64,000 nucleotides of DNA, from contig CP011020.1 of the NCBI GenBank assembly GCA_001023535.1, positions 2,865,734 through 2,929,733 on the forward strand, in the 5' to 3' direction. The notes under the pieces were generated by a model. It was given only the letters and a program-made list of their open reading frames with translations. It was not told the origin of the DNA and made no database searches. A program made the position numbers and the translations under genes. This document shows, in pieces, positions 34,229 through 45,235 of the stretch; position 1 is the stretch's first letter, and each line of letters starts with the position of its first letter. The DNA comes from Pseudomonas chlororaphis (lineage in GTDB: Bacteria > Pseudomonadota > Gammaproteobacteria > Pseudomonadales > Pseudomonadaceae).

Positions 34229-37200
34229 ATGGACTCCAGACAAAGCTCGTTTCCAGCCCTGCCCAAGCCCGACGCCTCCGTATCGGACGGTCGCGTATTG
34301 CTGGACGCCGCCTCGTTGAAAGGCCTGCGCAAACAGCACGGCCTGAGCCAGGAAACCCTGGCCGAAGCCTGTCTGAACCGACACCTGTGCGTGTCCATTG
34401 CCTCGATCAAGCGCGCCGAAACCGGTAAGCCGGTGCTCTACCGCACGGCCCGTCACCTGGCCACGGCGTTCGATGTCGATGTCAGCGCGCTGCTCGGGCC
34501 ATCCGCCTCGGCGGCGCTGGTCGACATCGAACAGGCCGTGCTCGCGCTGCACGACCAGGCCTTTGCGCAACACGCGTTGAACCAGGCCGACGAGACCGTC
34601 ATCCGATATGTGCTGGAGCTGTCCTTCGGTCTCGATACCCAGGGGCTGGGCGACGAGGTCGAGCGGTTGGTGCGCCAGTTCGGCGGTGTCCCGCTCGGGA
34701 TGACCCAAGGCGTGGTGATCGCCCAGTTCGGTTCCCCCCAGGCGTACCGCAGTGACAGCGAGCGCGGCTTACTCTGCGCGCTGGCGCTGAGCCGGGAGGC
34801 GTTCGTCAAGCCGGGGCACGCCTTGTTGCTGCGGCTGGTGCGCTTGAGTGCCGAAAGCCCGGAGCTGCACACCGAGGCGCTTTCGCTGGCCCACCAGCCG
34901 CTGCAGGATCGCTACGGGCATGCGCCGGTGTACGTCGCCCAGAACCTGCTCGAACAGCTGGCCTCACGGTTTGAGTTCTACGCCGCCGACGAGGTATTTC
35001 CCGCCTATCGAAAATGCCGGCGCCCGCGCAGCCTCGACGAAAACGCGCCCCGCCCGCTGGTGGGCCGGGCGATTGAAGTGTTGCAGTTCAAGGGCGTGAT
35101 CGAGGCCACCCAGGAATGCCAGGACGGCCATGTGGTGTACGTGCGTGGAATGGCCGGCATCGGCAAGACCCGCCTGGTCAGTGAGTTTGTCGACATCGCC
35201 CGACAGAGCGGCTTCGCCTGCCACCGCGGCGATGTGCTGGATTTCGGCATGAACAGCAGCCTCTGGCCGCTGGGACAGTTGCTCCACAGCCTGCTCGGCC
35301 TGGGGCCGGTTGGCGCGGGTCAGTTGGAGGAGGCATTGTCGCGCCTGAAAGTCGCGGCCGAGCATCGGATGTTTCTTCACGTGTTGACGGGCATTGGCGC
35401 GGCCGAACCGCCCGCTCTCTACGCGGCGATGAGCAACCAGGCCCGCACCCAGGGGTTGTTCCAGGCCATGTGTGAGGTGGTGCTGCGCCTCGCGGTGCAC
35501 CAGCCCCTGCTGATCTGCCTTGAAGACCTGCACTGGGGCGACAGCGCGCTGTTTGCCATGCTGGCCAAGCTGCTCAACGCCACGGACGAGGCGCCGATCG
35601 TCTGGCTGCTGACGTCACGCCCCGAAGGCGACCCGCTGGAAAACCAGATCCGCGCCGGCGCCAGCCACCCCATGAGCCTACTGGACATCGCGCCGATCCG
35701 CGCCCGCGAAGCCACCGCCCTGGCGGATCAGTTCACCGACGTCGACCCGCGCTATCGGGCCGACTGTGTCACCCGCGCCCAGGGCAACCCGCTGTACCTG
35801 ACACAACTGTTGTCGAGTGAGGAAGGCGTGTTCCCCGACAGCCTGCGGCACCTGGTCCAGACCCGCTTCGACAAACTCGCCCCCGACCAGCGCCGCGCCT
35901 TGCACTACGCCGCCGTCCTGGGCAACCGCTTCGAACTGACGCTCTGGCGCGAAGCCCTGGGCCAGGCCACTTACCTGCCGACGGCGGACATGCGCCAGGG
36001 GCTGTTGCGCGAGGTCGAGCCGGGAAGCTTCGTGTTCGTCCATGACCTGGTCATGCATTGCCTCTACGACGCCATGCCCACCGCCCTGCGCGAACAACTG
36101 CACCGCGACGTGGCACGGCTCTACCGCGAGCGCGACCGGACACTCCACGCCCAGCACCTGCTACGGGGCAACGACCCGGCGGCGTTCGACGCATTGCTGG
36201 CGGCCATGGACGAAAAGCGCCTCGCCTGCCAGTACGACAGCGTCCTGGCGCTGGCCCGCCAATGCGCGGCCTTCGACGCGCGCACGCGCCACCACTTCCC
36301 GTTCGCCCTGTTGTGCGGCCAGGCTTGTGCCGGCCTCGGCCAGACCGCCGAGGCGCGGGAGCATTTCCAGCAGGCGCTGGCCTTGGCGGTACAGCCCCAA
36401 GACCGAATCGACGCCGCCCTCGGCCTCGCGGCCGCCCTCAACACCCTGGATTGCCTGGACGAAGAAGAACGCCTGATCGAAGCCACCCTGCCGATCGCCC
36501 GCACGCTGCACGCCCACATCGCCCTCGCACAGTTGCATCAATTGCGCGGCAACATCTACTTCCCCCGTGGCGACTACGCCGAATGCCGCCGGCTGCACGA
36601 AGAAGCCTTGTCCTATGCGCGCATCGGTCGCCACCTGGAAAGCGAAGCCAAGGCCCTGAGTGGCATCGGCGATTCCTACTACGCACAAGGCCGGATGCAA
36701 ACCGCCTACGAAGTGTTCGACCAATGCGTACGCCTGTGCGAACGCCATGGGCTGGTCCACGTGGAAGCGAGCAACCGCAGCGCCCGGGGCTCGGCGCAGC
36801 TTTACCTGGGCCAACCCGAACCCGCCTTACGCGACGCCGGCGACGCCATCGAATGCAGCCGCAAGATCGGCAACCACCGCGCCGAAGTGTTCTCCCGCCT
36901 GACCGCCTCCTGGGGCCTGGTCGCAAGCGGCCAGGCCCAGGCGGCCGAGCAACAACTGAGCGGCGCACTGGAACTGGCCCGCAACCTCGGCGCCAGCCGT
37001 TTCGAAGCGATATTGCTCGAAGGCCTGGCGCGCGTGGCGCTGCACCACGGCGATCGCGAGCGAGCACAGGCCCTGATCATCGACGCGGCCGGCCTGGTCG
37101 AACGTTTCGAGTTGCAACGCTACATCGGCCCGTGGGTCTACGGCAGCCTGGCGATGATCGTCGACGACTCGCCCCTGAGCGAGCAGGCACTGCTCAAGGG

Positions 37201-37492
37201 CGAAGCCCAACTCACCCAGGCCTGCCTGGCCCACAACGCCCTGCGCTTTCGCGTGGCGGCGGCGGAAACCTGCCTGCTGGCCGGCGATGTTGAACGGGCG
37301 ACCTGGCAGGCAGAACAGATGGCCGCGCTGCCGCAGGCCTCGTCGTGCGCCTGGGTCAGTCACCATGTGCAGGTGATTGACGGCGCGGGGCGAGCGTTAC
37401 GCGGCGAGACCATGCCCAAGGGCCTGTGGGAGGACGGACAGCGGCTGGGGTTTGGCAACACGATGCCTCGCTTGAGGGCGTTGCTGGGCTGA
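34229..37492 (+). CDS. Giant regulator: XRE HTH, cyclase-like domain, AAA ATPase, TPR array
   Basis: A 1087-aa STAND-type regulator. The N-terminus is an XRE helix-turn-helix (about 28-90: LKGLRKQHGLSQETLAEACL, IASIKRAETGKPV). It is followed by a region like a degenerate nucleotide-cyclase homology domain (about 110-260: GMTQGVVIAQFGSPQAYRS, SERGLLCALALSREAF) that lacks obvious metal-binding Asp residues. The AAA_16-type ATPase has Walker A GMAGIGKTRLV (about 306-316) and Walker B LLICLEDLHWGD (about 427). The C-terminal ~400 residues form TPR-like repeats (LSGIGDSYYAQGRMQTAYEV, HVEASNRSARGSAQLYLGQP). The same order of parts is known in adenylate-cyclase-like LAL/AfsR-type regulators, but with HTH at the other end. 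Divergent orientation suggests it controls the MACPF operon. Confidence 0.82.
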   Translation: MDSRQSSFPALPKPDASVSDGRVLLDAASLKGLRKQHGLSQETLAEACLNRHLCVSIASIKRAETGKPVLYRTARHLATAFDVDVSALLGPSASAALVDIEQAVLALHDQAFAQHALNQADETVIRYVLELSFGLDTQGLGDEVERLVRQFGGVPLGMTQGVVIAQFGSPQAYRSDSERGLLCALALSREAFVKPGHALLLRLVRLSAESPELHTEALSLAHQPLQDRYGHAPVYVAQNLLEQLASRFEFYAADEVFPAYRKCRRPRSLDENAPRPLVGRAIEVLQFKGVIEATQECQDGHVVYVRGMAGIGKTRLVSEFVDIARQSGFACHRGDVLDFGMNSSLWPLGQLLHSLLGLGPVGAGQLEEALSRLKVAAEHRMFLHVLTGIGAAEPPALYAAMSNQARTQGLFQAMCEVVLRLAVHQPLLICLEDLHWGDSALFAMLAKLLNATDEAPIVWLLTSRPEGDPLENQIRAGASHPMSLLDIAPIRAREATALADQFTDVDPRYRADCVTRAQGNPLYLTQLLSSEEGVFPDSLRHLVQTRFDKLAPDQRRALHYAAVLGNRFELTLWREALGQATYLPTADMRQGLLREVEPGSFVFVHDLVMHCLYDAMPTALREQLHRDVARLYRERDRTLHAQHLLRGNDPAAFDALLAAMDEKRLACQYDSVLALARQCAAFDARTRHHFPFALLCGQACAGLGQTAEAREHFQQALALAVQPQDRIDAALGLAAALNTLDCLDEEERLIEATLPIARTLHAHIALAQLHQLRGNIYFPRGDYAECRRLHEEALSYARIGRHLESEAKALSGIGDSYYAQGRMQTAYEVFDQCVRLCERHGLVHVEASNRSARGSAQLYLGQPEPALRDAGDAIECSRKIGNHRAEVFSRLTASWGLVASGQAQAAEQQLSGALELARNLGASRFEAILLEGLARVALHHGDRERAQALIIDAAGLVERFELQRYIGPWVYGSLAMIVDDSPLSEQALLKGEAQLTQACLAHNALRFRVAAAETCLLAGDVERATWQAEQMAALPQASSCAWVSHHVQVIDGAGRALRGETMPKGLWEDGQRLGFGNTMPRLRALLG

Positions 37493-37570
37493 TGGCCGAG
37501 CGGTTTCATCCCCAGCAAACGCGCACTGGACGCCCTGCCATGGCGAGCGCTTTTTGCTTCGCTGTCCGGC

Positions 37571-37744
37571 TAGGCTCTGTTTGAAAAGTCTTGAGACGAA
37601 GGTCAGGCAAGGCGAAAACCGGCGAGGAACGGCCGGGGTCGCGCTCGACTTTACTGGAGTAAATGAGCATTCCGATCGGACTCGCGCACGAGCCGGTTTT
37701 CAACGCAGCATGAACGAGTATCAAGGCTTTTCAGACAGAGCCTA
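37571..37744. mobile_element. MITE-like element, 174 bp, with 24-bp inverted ends
   Basis: The left end TAGGCTCTGTTTGAAAAG continues TCTTGA. The complement of the right end (37721-37744) reads TAGGCTCTGTCTGAAAAG then CCTTGA, so the ends match over 24 bp with two differences. The outermost TA on each side fits a TA target duplication as made by IS630/Tc1-type transposases. There is no coding sequence inside, and a further inverted repeat (GAAAACCGGC near 37614 with GCCGGTTTTC near 37692) makes the whole element foldable. It lies in the 290-bp gap before gene 37783. Confidence 0.72.
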
Positions 37745-37782
37745 AGATAGGGCTGCTGAAAACCATAGGGACGGCAGGCACG

Positions 37783-39279
37783 ATGCAACTCGGTTTCGAT
37801 CCGCTGATTCATCTCGACTGGAAAACGCCGGGCGCTGAATGCCTGGGGTTGTTCCAGCATTACTATCCCGACATCGCGGTGTTTACCGGAGCGCCATTCG
37901 AAGCGTTGCTGGACGAACTGTCCAACGAAATGCCCGAGGTCTGTTTCCAGGCCCTGGCAACGGCGCTGGCGCGCCACGGCTACGACCTGTGGAACCTCGA
38001 CGCCGGTGCTGATGACTACCGGCCCGTCATCGTCCCGACCGAACAGCGCGAAGCGTTTGCCCGGCATTGGCAGGACCGGGCGCCCTTCACACCGACACGG
38101 ATCGAGCAGGCTCGCGCCGCCACCCCGCGCAAATCCACGCCAACCAAACGCAAGCCGTTGAACTGGCTGCCTGAAGTCCATGACTATCCCGGGCCCACCT
38201 ATGTGCACGAATACAACTACCGCAATGGCTGGGCCGGCATTACTGAACAGGACGACGAGCAGTGGCTGTGCTTCCTGATCGACTACAACCCATGGCCGCC
38301 CACCGAGCAGGACATGCTCGAACACCGGACCGACCCAGTCGACGGCGCTGACCTGCAGTTGATCGATGCCGACGACCGGCACAGCCTGTGGCGCCGTCAG
38401 GTCGAACGGGGTGCCTACAGCGCCGACGACCGCTACATCTACGAGCGTCGCGAAGGCGAAGACGTACAGCCCTTCGGCCCTGCACAGACACAATGGCCCG
38501 CGTTCGAAGAACCCTGCGTGGTGGTCGATGGCCAAGTGTTCGAACGCCAGCGGCTGTACGAGCCCGAACACCTGACGCGCATCTGGCGGATCACCGCCGA
38601 CAGCAGCCAGGTCATCTTCGAGCATTCGGATGAGTTGAGTATCCTGCCCATCGGCCCGCGCCGCTTGCTGTTCATGCAGGACCACGGTACGCAGTGCTGG
38701 ATCTGGCACCTGGACGCGCCCCACGAGGCCGTCGCCGCCAAACCGATGCCGGCCGGCGGCGGCAAACTGCGCGCCGCGACCGCCTACCTCGGGGGCGACG
38801 AGATCCTGCTGTTCAGCGAAAGCACGCGGCAGAATGTCGAACACTCGGGTTACCAGGAAACCGTGCTGCTGGCGTGGCGCTTCAACTTCATGACCGGCGC
38901 CAGGACCCAGGCGTTGCTCGACGGTTTTGGCAGCGAACTGCGCCAGGACACGCGCCTGCTCGTCACCCAGCCCAAGCAGGTCATCACCCTGCGCACCTTC
39001 CACGGCAGGCTGCACGTTGGCCGCGGGCACGGCGACTGGTGGGTGTGGAACTACCAGACCCACACCTTCGGCTCACACACCCTGGCGTGGTTCTGGAACC
39101 AGGCCACCCATGAGGTGCTGAAACTGTCGACCCGAGACATCCGGCGCATCAAGCCGCACATCCGCTACCTGCCGACGCAGGATCGGTACCTGGCGTTTGA
39201 AACAGCGTTCGTGGCGCGGTTGCCGGTGTTTGCGCAGATGGTCGAGGCCAAGGGCGTTGATGTCCTGGCGTTTGAATGA
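37783..39279 (+). CDS. Hypothetical protein, 498 aa, probably beta-rich
   Basis: A large cytoplasmic protein without signal peptide or membrane segment. The N-terminal part (about 1-125) is mixed helical with FEALLDELSNEMPEVCFQAL. From about 140 on it is beta-rich and Trp-rich with repeating short blades (LTRIWRITADSSQVIF, RLLFMQDHGTQCWIWHL, GRGHGDWWVWNYQTHTFGS), which looks like a beta-propeller. I do not recognise a named family; similar long proteins occur in Pseudomonas near accessory elements. The ATG at 37783 is preceded by GGACGGCAGGCACG, a weak site. Its upstream region is the MITE. Confidence 0.75.
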   Translation: MQLGFDPLIHLDWKTPGAECLGLFQHYYPDIAVFTGAPFEALLDELSNEMPEVCFQALATALARHGYDLWNLDAGADDYRPVIVPTEQREAFARHWQDRAPFTPTRIEQARAATPRKSTPTKRKPLNWLPEVHDYPGPTYVHEYNYRNGWAGITEQDDEQWLCFLIDYNPWPPTEQDMLEHRTDPVDGADLQLIDADDRHSLWRRQVERGAYSADDRYIYERREGEDVQPFGPAQTQWPAFEEPCVVVDGQVFERQRLYEPEHLTRIWRITADSSQVIFEHSDELSILPIGPRRLLFMQDHGTQCWIWHLDAPHEAVAAKPMPAGGGKLRAATAYLGGDEILLFSESTRQNVEHSGYQETVLLAWRFNFMTGARTQALLDGFGSELRQDTRLLVTQPKQVITLRTFHGRLHVGRGHGDWWVWNYQTHTFGSHTLAWFWNQATHEVLKLSTRDIRRIKPHIRYLPTQDRYLAFETAFVARLPVFAQMVEAKGVDVLAFE

Positions 39280-39382
39280 AAACAAAGGCCCGTGTTTGAG
39301 AGAGCGAGCGCCATTCAAATACGAAAAACACCAGAAATTTTGCACGCTATCAACACCTCTGATACCGTGCTGAAATCGTGAT

Positions 39383-40540
39383 ATGGACACTCACCCAATG
39401 ACTGCCACCCGCCGCCACCCTGAGTTCATTGAAAGGCCTGATCTTTTCGAACTCAAAGTCTATGTTGAAAGCGTGCTCGGTCTGAAGCTGCGCTTTAAGC
39501 CCTGGAAAGAGGTCAAAGTCCTTCCATATGCCCTGCGGGACCGGTACGAGTTTTTCCTTACGGAACTATTCAACGTCGAGTGTCTTATCCTAAAGGAGCG
39601 TCCACAGCGTGAGGCCAGCGTCGCGGACGTCGCCAAGCATATACAAGCCATTCGCAACCTACCGGCGTACAACAAGTTACCCGGCACCGGTCATCTGATG
39701 ATTTTTGTCACCGACACACTTCCGAGCTATGACAGAAAGCGGCTGATAGAGAAGCGTGTCCAATTTATCGTGCCAGGCAATCAACTTTTTCTGCCAGCAT
39801 TTGGCATGGATTTGCGCGAATACTACAGGCAGCGCCTGGAAAAAACCCAGGCCCTGAGCCCAGCCACTCAAGCCATGCTGATTCAGTGTCTGGTCAAGGG
39901 CTGGCAGGACAAGTGGCTGACAACCCGTTCCGCGTTCGAGAAATCCTTTAGCTACGCGAAAATGACCGTCACCCGAGCCATCAAGGAACTGACCGATCTG
40001 GATATCGTGCAACCTGGAAAGGAGATGGGCGAGAACGCGATTTTCTTTCACCTGGCACCCAGAGAAACCTGGGAGAGGGCGAAAGAGCACATGCGCACCC
40101 CGGTCAAAAAGACACTTTGGCTCAATGCCATACCCGAGGCCTCTGACATTCCGATGCTGCTGGCAGGAGAGTCGGCATTGGCTGAGATGAGCCTTCTCGC
40201 CAGCCCAAAAGTACCTGTCTTTGCCATGACGGCAGCACAGTTCGATCACATTCGAGCGCATGCTCAGTTGGAAATGAATGCAGCCCATGGGAAGGACTTC
40301 GGCCTTTGGAGCTCAACCTCAACAACGACGAATTCGAAACTGGAAAGCACCGCCCCTTACCGTGAAGTACCGCAAAACCATGCCATATGTTGCATTCAGG
40401 TATGGAGCTACGAGCCGGTGCATAGCAACTCAGCCCCGGGCGCTGTCGATTCTTTTTCCCTCTACCTCAGCCTCAAGGATGACCATGATGAGCGCGTGCA
40501 AATGTGTCTGGATGAAATGATGGAGAACCTCACATGGTAG
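39383..40540 (+). CDS. Winged-helix regulator-like protein paired with an AbiEii-like toxin fragment
   Basis: A 385-aa protein with a predicted winged helix near residues 185-220 (RSAFEKSFSYAKMTVTRAIK, ELTDLDIVQPGKEMG), followed by FFHLAPRETWERAKEHMRTP and a C-terminal domain similar in layout to AbiEi-type antitoxins, which pair an N-terminal wHTH-like part with a larger effector domain. The overlap of its 3' end with the next ATG (40534) by seven bases is the layout of a type IV AbiE toxin-antitoxin pair. The next gene is a truncated nucleotidyltransferase, so the pair has lost its toxin. Family assignment is by context and pattern, with no strong motif. Confidence 0.65.
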   Translation: MDTHPMTATRRHPEFIERPDLFELKVYVESVLGLKLRFKPWKEVKVLPYALRDRYEFFLTELFNVECLILKERPQREASVADVAKHIQAIRNLPAYNKLPGTGHLMIFVTDTLPSYDRKRLIEKRVQFIVPGNQLFLPAFGMDLREYYRQRLEKTQALSPATQAMLIQCLVKGWQDKWLTTRSAFEKSFSYAKMTVTRAIKELTDLDIVQPGKEMGENAIFFHLAPRETWERAKEHMRTPVKKTLWLNAIPEASDIPMLLAGESALAEMSLLASPKVPVFAMTAAQFDHIRAHAQLEMNAAHGKDFGLWSSTSTTTNSKLESTAPYREVPQNHAICCIQVWSYEPVHSNSAPGAVDSFSLYLSLKDDHDERVQMCLDEMMENLTW

Positions 40541-40743
40541 TCGGCGTAGAGCGGTTCAAGGAGTATTTCAAGGACTATCAGAACAGTTACATCCTGATTG
40601 GCGGCGTGGCGGCTTCGATGGTCATGGACGAGTTGGGAGAGACATTTCGACCGACCAAGGATCTGGATATCGTGCTGGTGGTCGAGGCGCTTGATCGTGC
40701 GTTTGTCAGCCAGTTTTACCGCTCAGCCTCCCCCTGTGGATAA
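40534..40743 (+). pseudogene. Truncated AbiEii-like nucleotidyltransferase
   Basis: A 69-codon ORF that keeps only the nucleotidyltransferase core: YILIGGVAASMVMDE (Gly-Gly before the catalytic strand) and TKDLDIVLVVEALD, with the D-x-D metal-binding pair. Full-length relatives continue for 130-200 residues with FVxxFWxFV; here the frame ends soon after FVSQF. The break point near 40718 coincides with the 3' end of the next, convergent gene, so a deletion or rearrangement joined unrelated sequence. The toxin is therefore probably inactive, leaving the regulator partner alone. Confidence 0.72.
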
Positions 40744-41420
40744 ACATCGCTGACATTCAATGACAATTGCGCAGCCACCTCATACCCGTCGGCCTTGCTG
40801 AAATTCAGCTGGAACTCCTGGTAAGCCGGGCCCGCCAGCCAGCGGTCGACTTGCAGGTCTTGGTGCTTGGAGCTTTCACCCGGGGTGAGTTGCCCGAACA
40901 GCGGATACCCGGCATCGGCAAAGAGCCGGTCGGCCTCGAACCAGTCCATCTCCTTGTCGAGGCCCACATGGGGCCCGACGGCCGCCCAGGCATCTGGCGT
41001 GACCTTCTGGCCGACGTCCAGGAAGATCACCTTGCTCTCTTTCGCGCCGATCAGGAACGGCAGGTTCATCGGCGCCCCTGTGGAATCGAGCAGCTTGGAT
41101 TTCATGCCGAGGTATTCTCCCCCACCGTTTTCCCTGCGCTCCCAGATCCGCCAATCGATCACGCTTTCGGGGTTGAAGCTGTTGTTGGTGAGGATGATCT
41201 TGTAGCGCTGTTTGAAGAGCACGACCGAGGCATCTTTATAGGGTTTGTAGAAGGACACCTTGGTGTGCTCGGCACCGACCCGGATGATGATCGGGGTTTT
41301 GCGGCTGGCGACGCTGTCCCGGTATTGCTGGTAGGTGAAGAAGGCTGAAGCGATGGAGACGATCAAGGCCAGTGTTGCAATGGCGTCCGTACGGGTGAGG
41401 GTTCTGAACCAGTTCATCAT
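40716..41420 (-). CDS. Membrane-anchored hypothetical protein
   Basis: A 234-aa protein starting MMNWFRTLTRTDAIATLALI with a single N-terminal membrane helix (TLALIVSIASAFFTYQQY) and a soluble, probably periplasmic, beta-sandwich-like domain (IIIRVGAEHTKVSFYKPYKD, YKIILTNNSFNPESVIDWRI). The start is chosen at the tandem ATG at 41420; the 24 codons upstream do not look coding. No family is recognised. Its 3' end overlaps the truncated nucleotidyltransferase ORF, and the junction of the two marks a rearrangement end. Confidence 0.72.
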   Translation of the reverse strand: MMNWFRTLTRTDAIATLALIVSIASAFFTYQQYRDSVASRKTPIIIRVGAEHTKVSFYKPYKDASVVLFKQRYKIILTNNSFNPESVIDWRIWERRENGGGEYLGMKSKLLDSTGAPMNLPFLIGAKESKVIFLDVGQKVTPDAWAAVGPHVGLDKEMDWFEADRLFADAGYPLFGQLTPGESSKHQDLQVDRWLAGPAYQEFQLNFSKADGYEVAAQLSLNVSDVYPQGEAER

Positions 41421-41584
41421 GGGGTACGCATCCAGGCGTTCGGGGTGGTTGGGCTGATGGCTTCGCGAGCAGGCTCGCCATCGTCTGCACAATGGCCCAT
41501 TCCCACAAGTCTTTACGGCTTGGTTTCTGCCTGTTCTCCACTAAGGTGATAGGAGCCCTGCCATTCAACGACCCTGAGGCCGCC

Positions 41585-43115
<1,531 letters not shown>

Positions 43116-43246
43116 CACCATGGCGAAGGCCCTTCGTCCCCAGCGGCAACGAGCGCCTTCGCCACGGAACAATGCTTGTCCTGTCCAGCCGCAAGGCACA
43201 GTGCGCTATGATCCCGGCCTTGCCCTGAACAGAGCCTGCGCCACCC

Positions 43247-45154
43247 ATGTTGCCGTCTTCTGCTGACATTGCCTCTTCCCTGCCCCCTGTGCTGGTCGGT
43301 CCGCTGTTGCGGCGCCTGGAACCGACGCGGCTGGTGATGTGGCTGGTGGGCACGCGACCGCTGGCGTTGACGCTGCACATCGACGCAGTGGGCGATCTTG
43401 AGCTCGACGGGCCGCGTTGCACCGTGGTGCCGGTGGGGCAGCACGCGTTCGTCCATCTGATTGACGTGCCACTCGACAGCCCCCTGCCCCAGGACGTGCC
43501 GATCGATTACGACCTGCGGGTGGATGGCGCCCCGATTGCCGAATGGGCGCCGCACCTGTTGTATGGCGAGGCGCAGTGCCCGAACTTCATGCTGCATTCG
43601 CGCATCGAGCAACTGGTCCACGGCTCGTGCCGCAAGCCCCATTACCCGGCCAACGACGGCCTGCTGTGTGTCGACCGGCTGTTGGCACAGGACTCGGCAC
43701 AACGGCCGGCGTTGCTGATGATGAGCGGCGACCAGGTTTACGCCGATGACGTCGCGGGCCCCATGTTGCGGGCGATCCATGCCTTGATCGAGCGCCTGGG
43801 CCTGTTCGAGGAATGCCTGGACGGTGCCGTGGTGCAAGACAGCGCCAGGCTCTACCGGCACCCGGCCAGTTATTACCATCGCGCCGATTTACTGCCGGCC
43901 CTGGAGAGCAACGAAACCCTGCGCGAGCGCTTCTTTGGCGGGGCGCGCAAACCGATTTTCACCAGCAGCAGCGCCGACAATCACCTGGTGACGTTCGCCG
44001 AGGTCATGGCGATGTACCTGCTGGTGTGGTCGCCGGTGCCCTGGACGCTGATCACCGTGGTGCCGCCCGAGCTGACCCCGGAGCGGCGCCAGCGCTATGA
44101 CCTGGAACAGCAACGCATCGACGCCTTCAAGGCCGGACTGGGTGGCGTGGCGCGGGTGTTTGCGCAGCTGTCGTGCTTGATGATCTTCGACGATCACGAC
44201 ATCACCGACGACTGGAATCTGTCCGCGCAATGGGAGGAAACGGCCTATGGCCATCCGTTCTCCAAGCGCATCATCGGCAACGCCCTGATCGCCTACATGC
44301 TCTGCCAGGGTTGGGGCAATAACCCGGACGCCTTTGCCGACGTGCTCCAGCAAACCCTGGCCGTGACCGCCACCGCTCGCGACCGCTACCTCGACAGCGC
44401 GCCGCAGGACAAACTGATCGACACGCTGCTGGGCTTCCAGCAGTGGCACTACGTGATGCCGAGCACGCCGGCCCTGGTGGTGCTCGACACCCGCACCCGC
44501 CGCTGGCGCAGCGAGAACAACCTCAAGCAACCGTCCGGCCTGCTGGATTGGGAAGCCCTGAGCGAGTTGCAACAGGAACTGCTGGACCATCCTTCGGCGA
44601 TCATCGTCTCGCCGGCGCCGATCTTCGGGGTGAAGCTGATCGAAACCGTGCAACGGGTGTTCAGTTGGTGCGGTTATCCGCTGTTGGTGGATGCGGAAAA
44701 CTGGATGGCCCATCGCGGTGCGGCCCAAGTGATCCTGAACATTTTCCGACACTCGCGCACACCCGGTAATTACGTGGTGCTGTCAGGCGATGTGCATTAT
44801 TCCTTCGTCTACGAGGTGCTTATCCCACACCGCAAGGGCGGCCCGCGCATCTGGCAGATCACCAGCAGCGGCATCAAGAATGAGTTCCCGCCGGCGCTGC
44901 TGGAATGGTTCGACCGCCTGAACCGCTGGCTCTACGCTCCGCGCTCGCCCCTGAACTGGTTCACCAAGCGCCGCAGCATGCGCATCGTTCCCCATACCCC
45001 GGAACATGCCGAGGCCGGCGAGCGCCTGTGGAACTCAGCGGGGATTGGCCAGGTGTTCTTCAATGAACAGGGACAACCGGCACAGATCTACCAGCACAAC
45101 GCCAACGGCAAACCGCCAACCCGCATGCAGGCGCCGAAATCGCCGCCGACTTGA
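43247..45154 (+). CDS. PhoD-like metallophosphatase
   Basis: A 635-aa protein of the PhoD-like/alkaline phosphatase D fold. Metal-binding motifs can be read in order: HGSCRKPHYP, MMSGDQVYADD, FDDHDITDDWNL, and LSGDVHYSFVYEV at the C-terminal part. The long insertion between the second and third motif and the lack of a signal peptide put it with the cytoplasmic PhoD-like group, not the Tat-exported PhoD enzyme. The substrate is probably a phosphodiester or phosphomonoester. The ATG at 43247 has only a weak ribosome-binding site. It stands alone; the IS481 element begins 81 bp after its stop. Confidence 0.88.
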   Translation: MLPSSADIASSLPPVLVGPLLRRLEPTRLVMWLVGTRPLALTLHIDAVGDLELDGPRCTVVPVGQHAFVHLIDVPLDSPLPQDVPIDYDLRVDGAPIAEWAPHLLYGEAQCPNFMLHSRIEQLVHGSCRKPHYPANDGLLCVDRLLAQDSAQRPALLMMSGDQVYADDVAGPMLRAIHALIERLGLFEECLDGAVVQDSARLYRHPASYYHRADLLPALESNETLRERFFGGARKPIFTSSSADNHLVTFAEVMAMYLLVWSPVPWTLITVVPPELTPERRQRYDLEQQRIDAFKAGLGGVARVFAQLSCLMIFDDHDITDDWNLSAQWEETAYGHPFSKRIIGNALIAYMLCQGWGNNPDAFADVLQQTLAVTATARDRYLDSAPQDKLIDTLLGFQQWHYVMPSTPALVVLDTRTRRWRSENNLKQPSGLLDWEALSELQQELLDHPSAIIVSPAPIFGVKLIETVQRVFSWCGYPLLVDAENWMAHRGAAQVILNIFRHSRTPGNYVVLSGDVHYSFVYEVLIPHRKGGPRIWQITSSGIKNEFPPALLEWFDRLNRWLYAPRSPLNWFTKRRSMRIVPHTPEHAEAGERLWNSAGIGQVFFNEQGQPAQIYQHNANGKPPTRMQAPKSPPT

Positions 45155-45235
45155 AGCCACTCCCCCTGCGGGAACTTGCCCGCGAAGGGGCCGGTACATC
45201 CAACATCGTTGCAAGCTGACCCTCCGCTTTCGCGG

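Noticed and set aside
36058-37293. 411-aa plus-strand ORF in another frame
   Set aside because: Arg/Pro-rich frame shadow of the TPR part of the large regulator.
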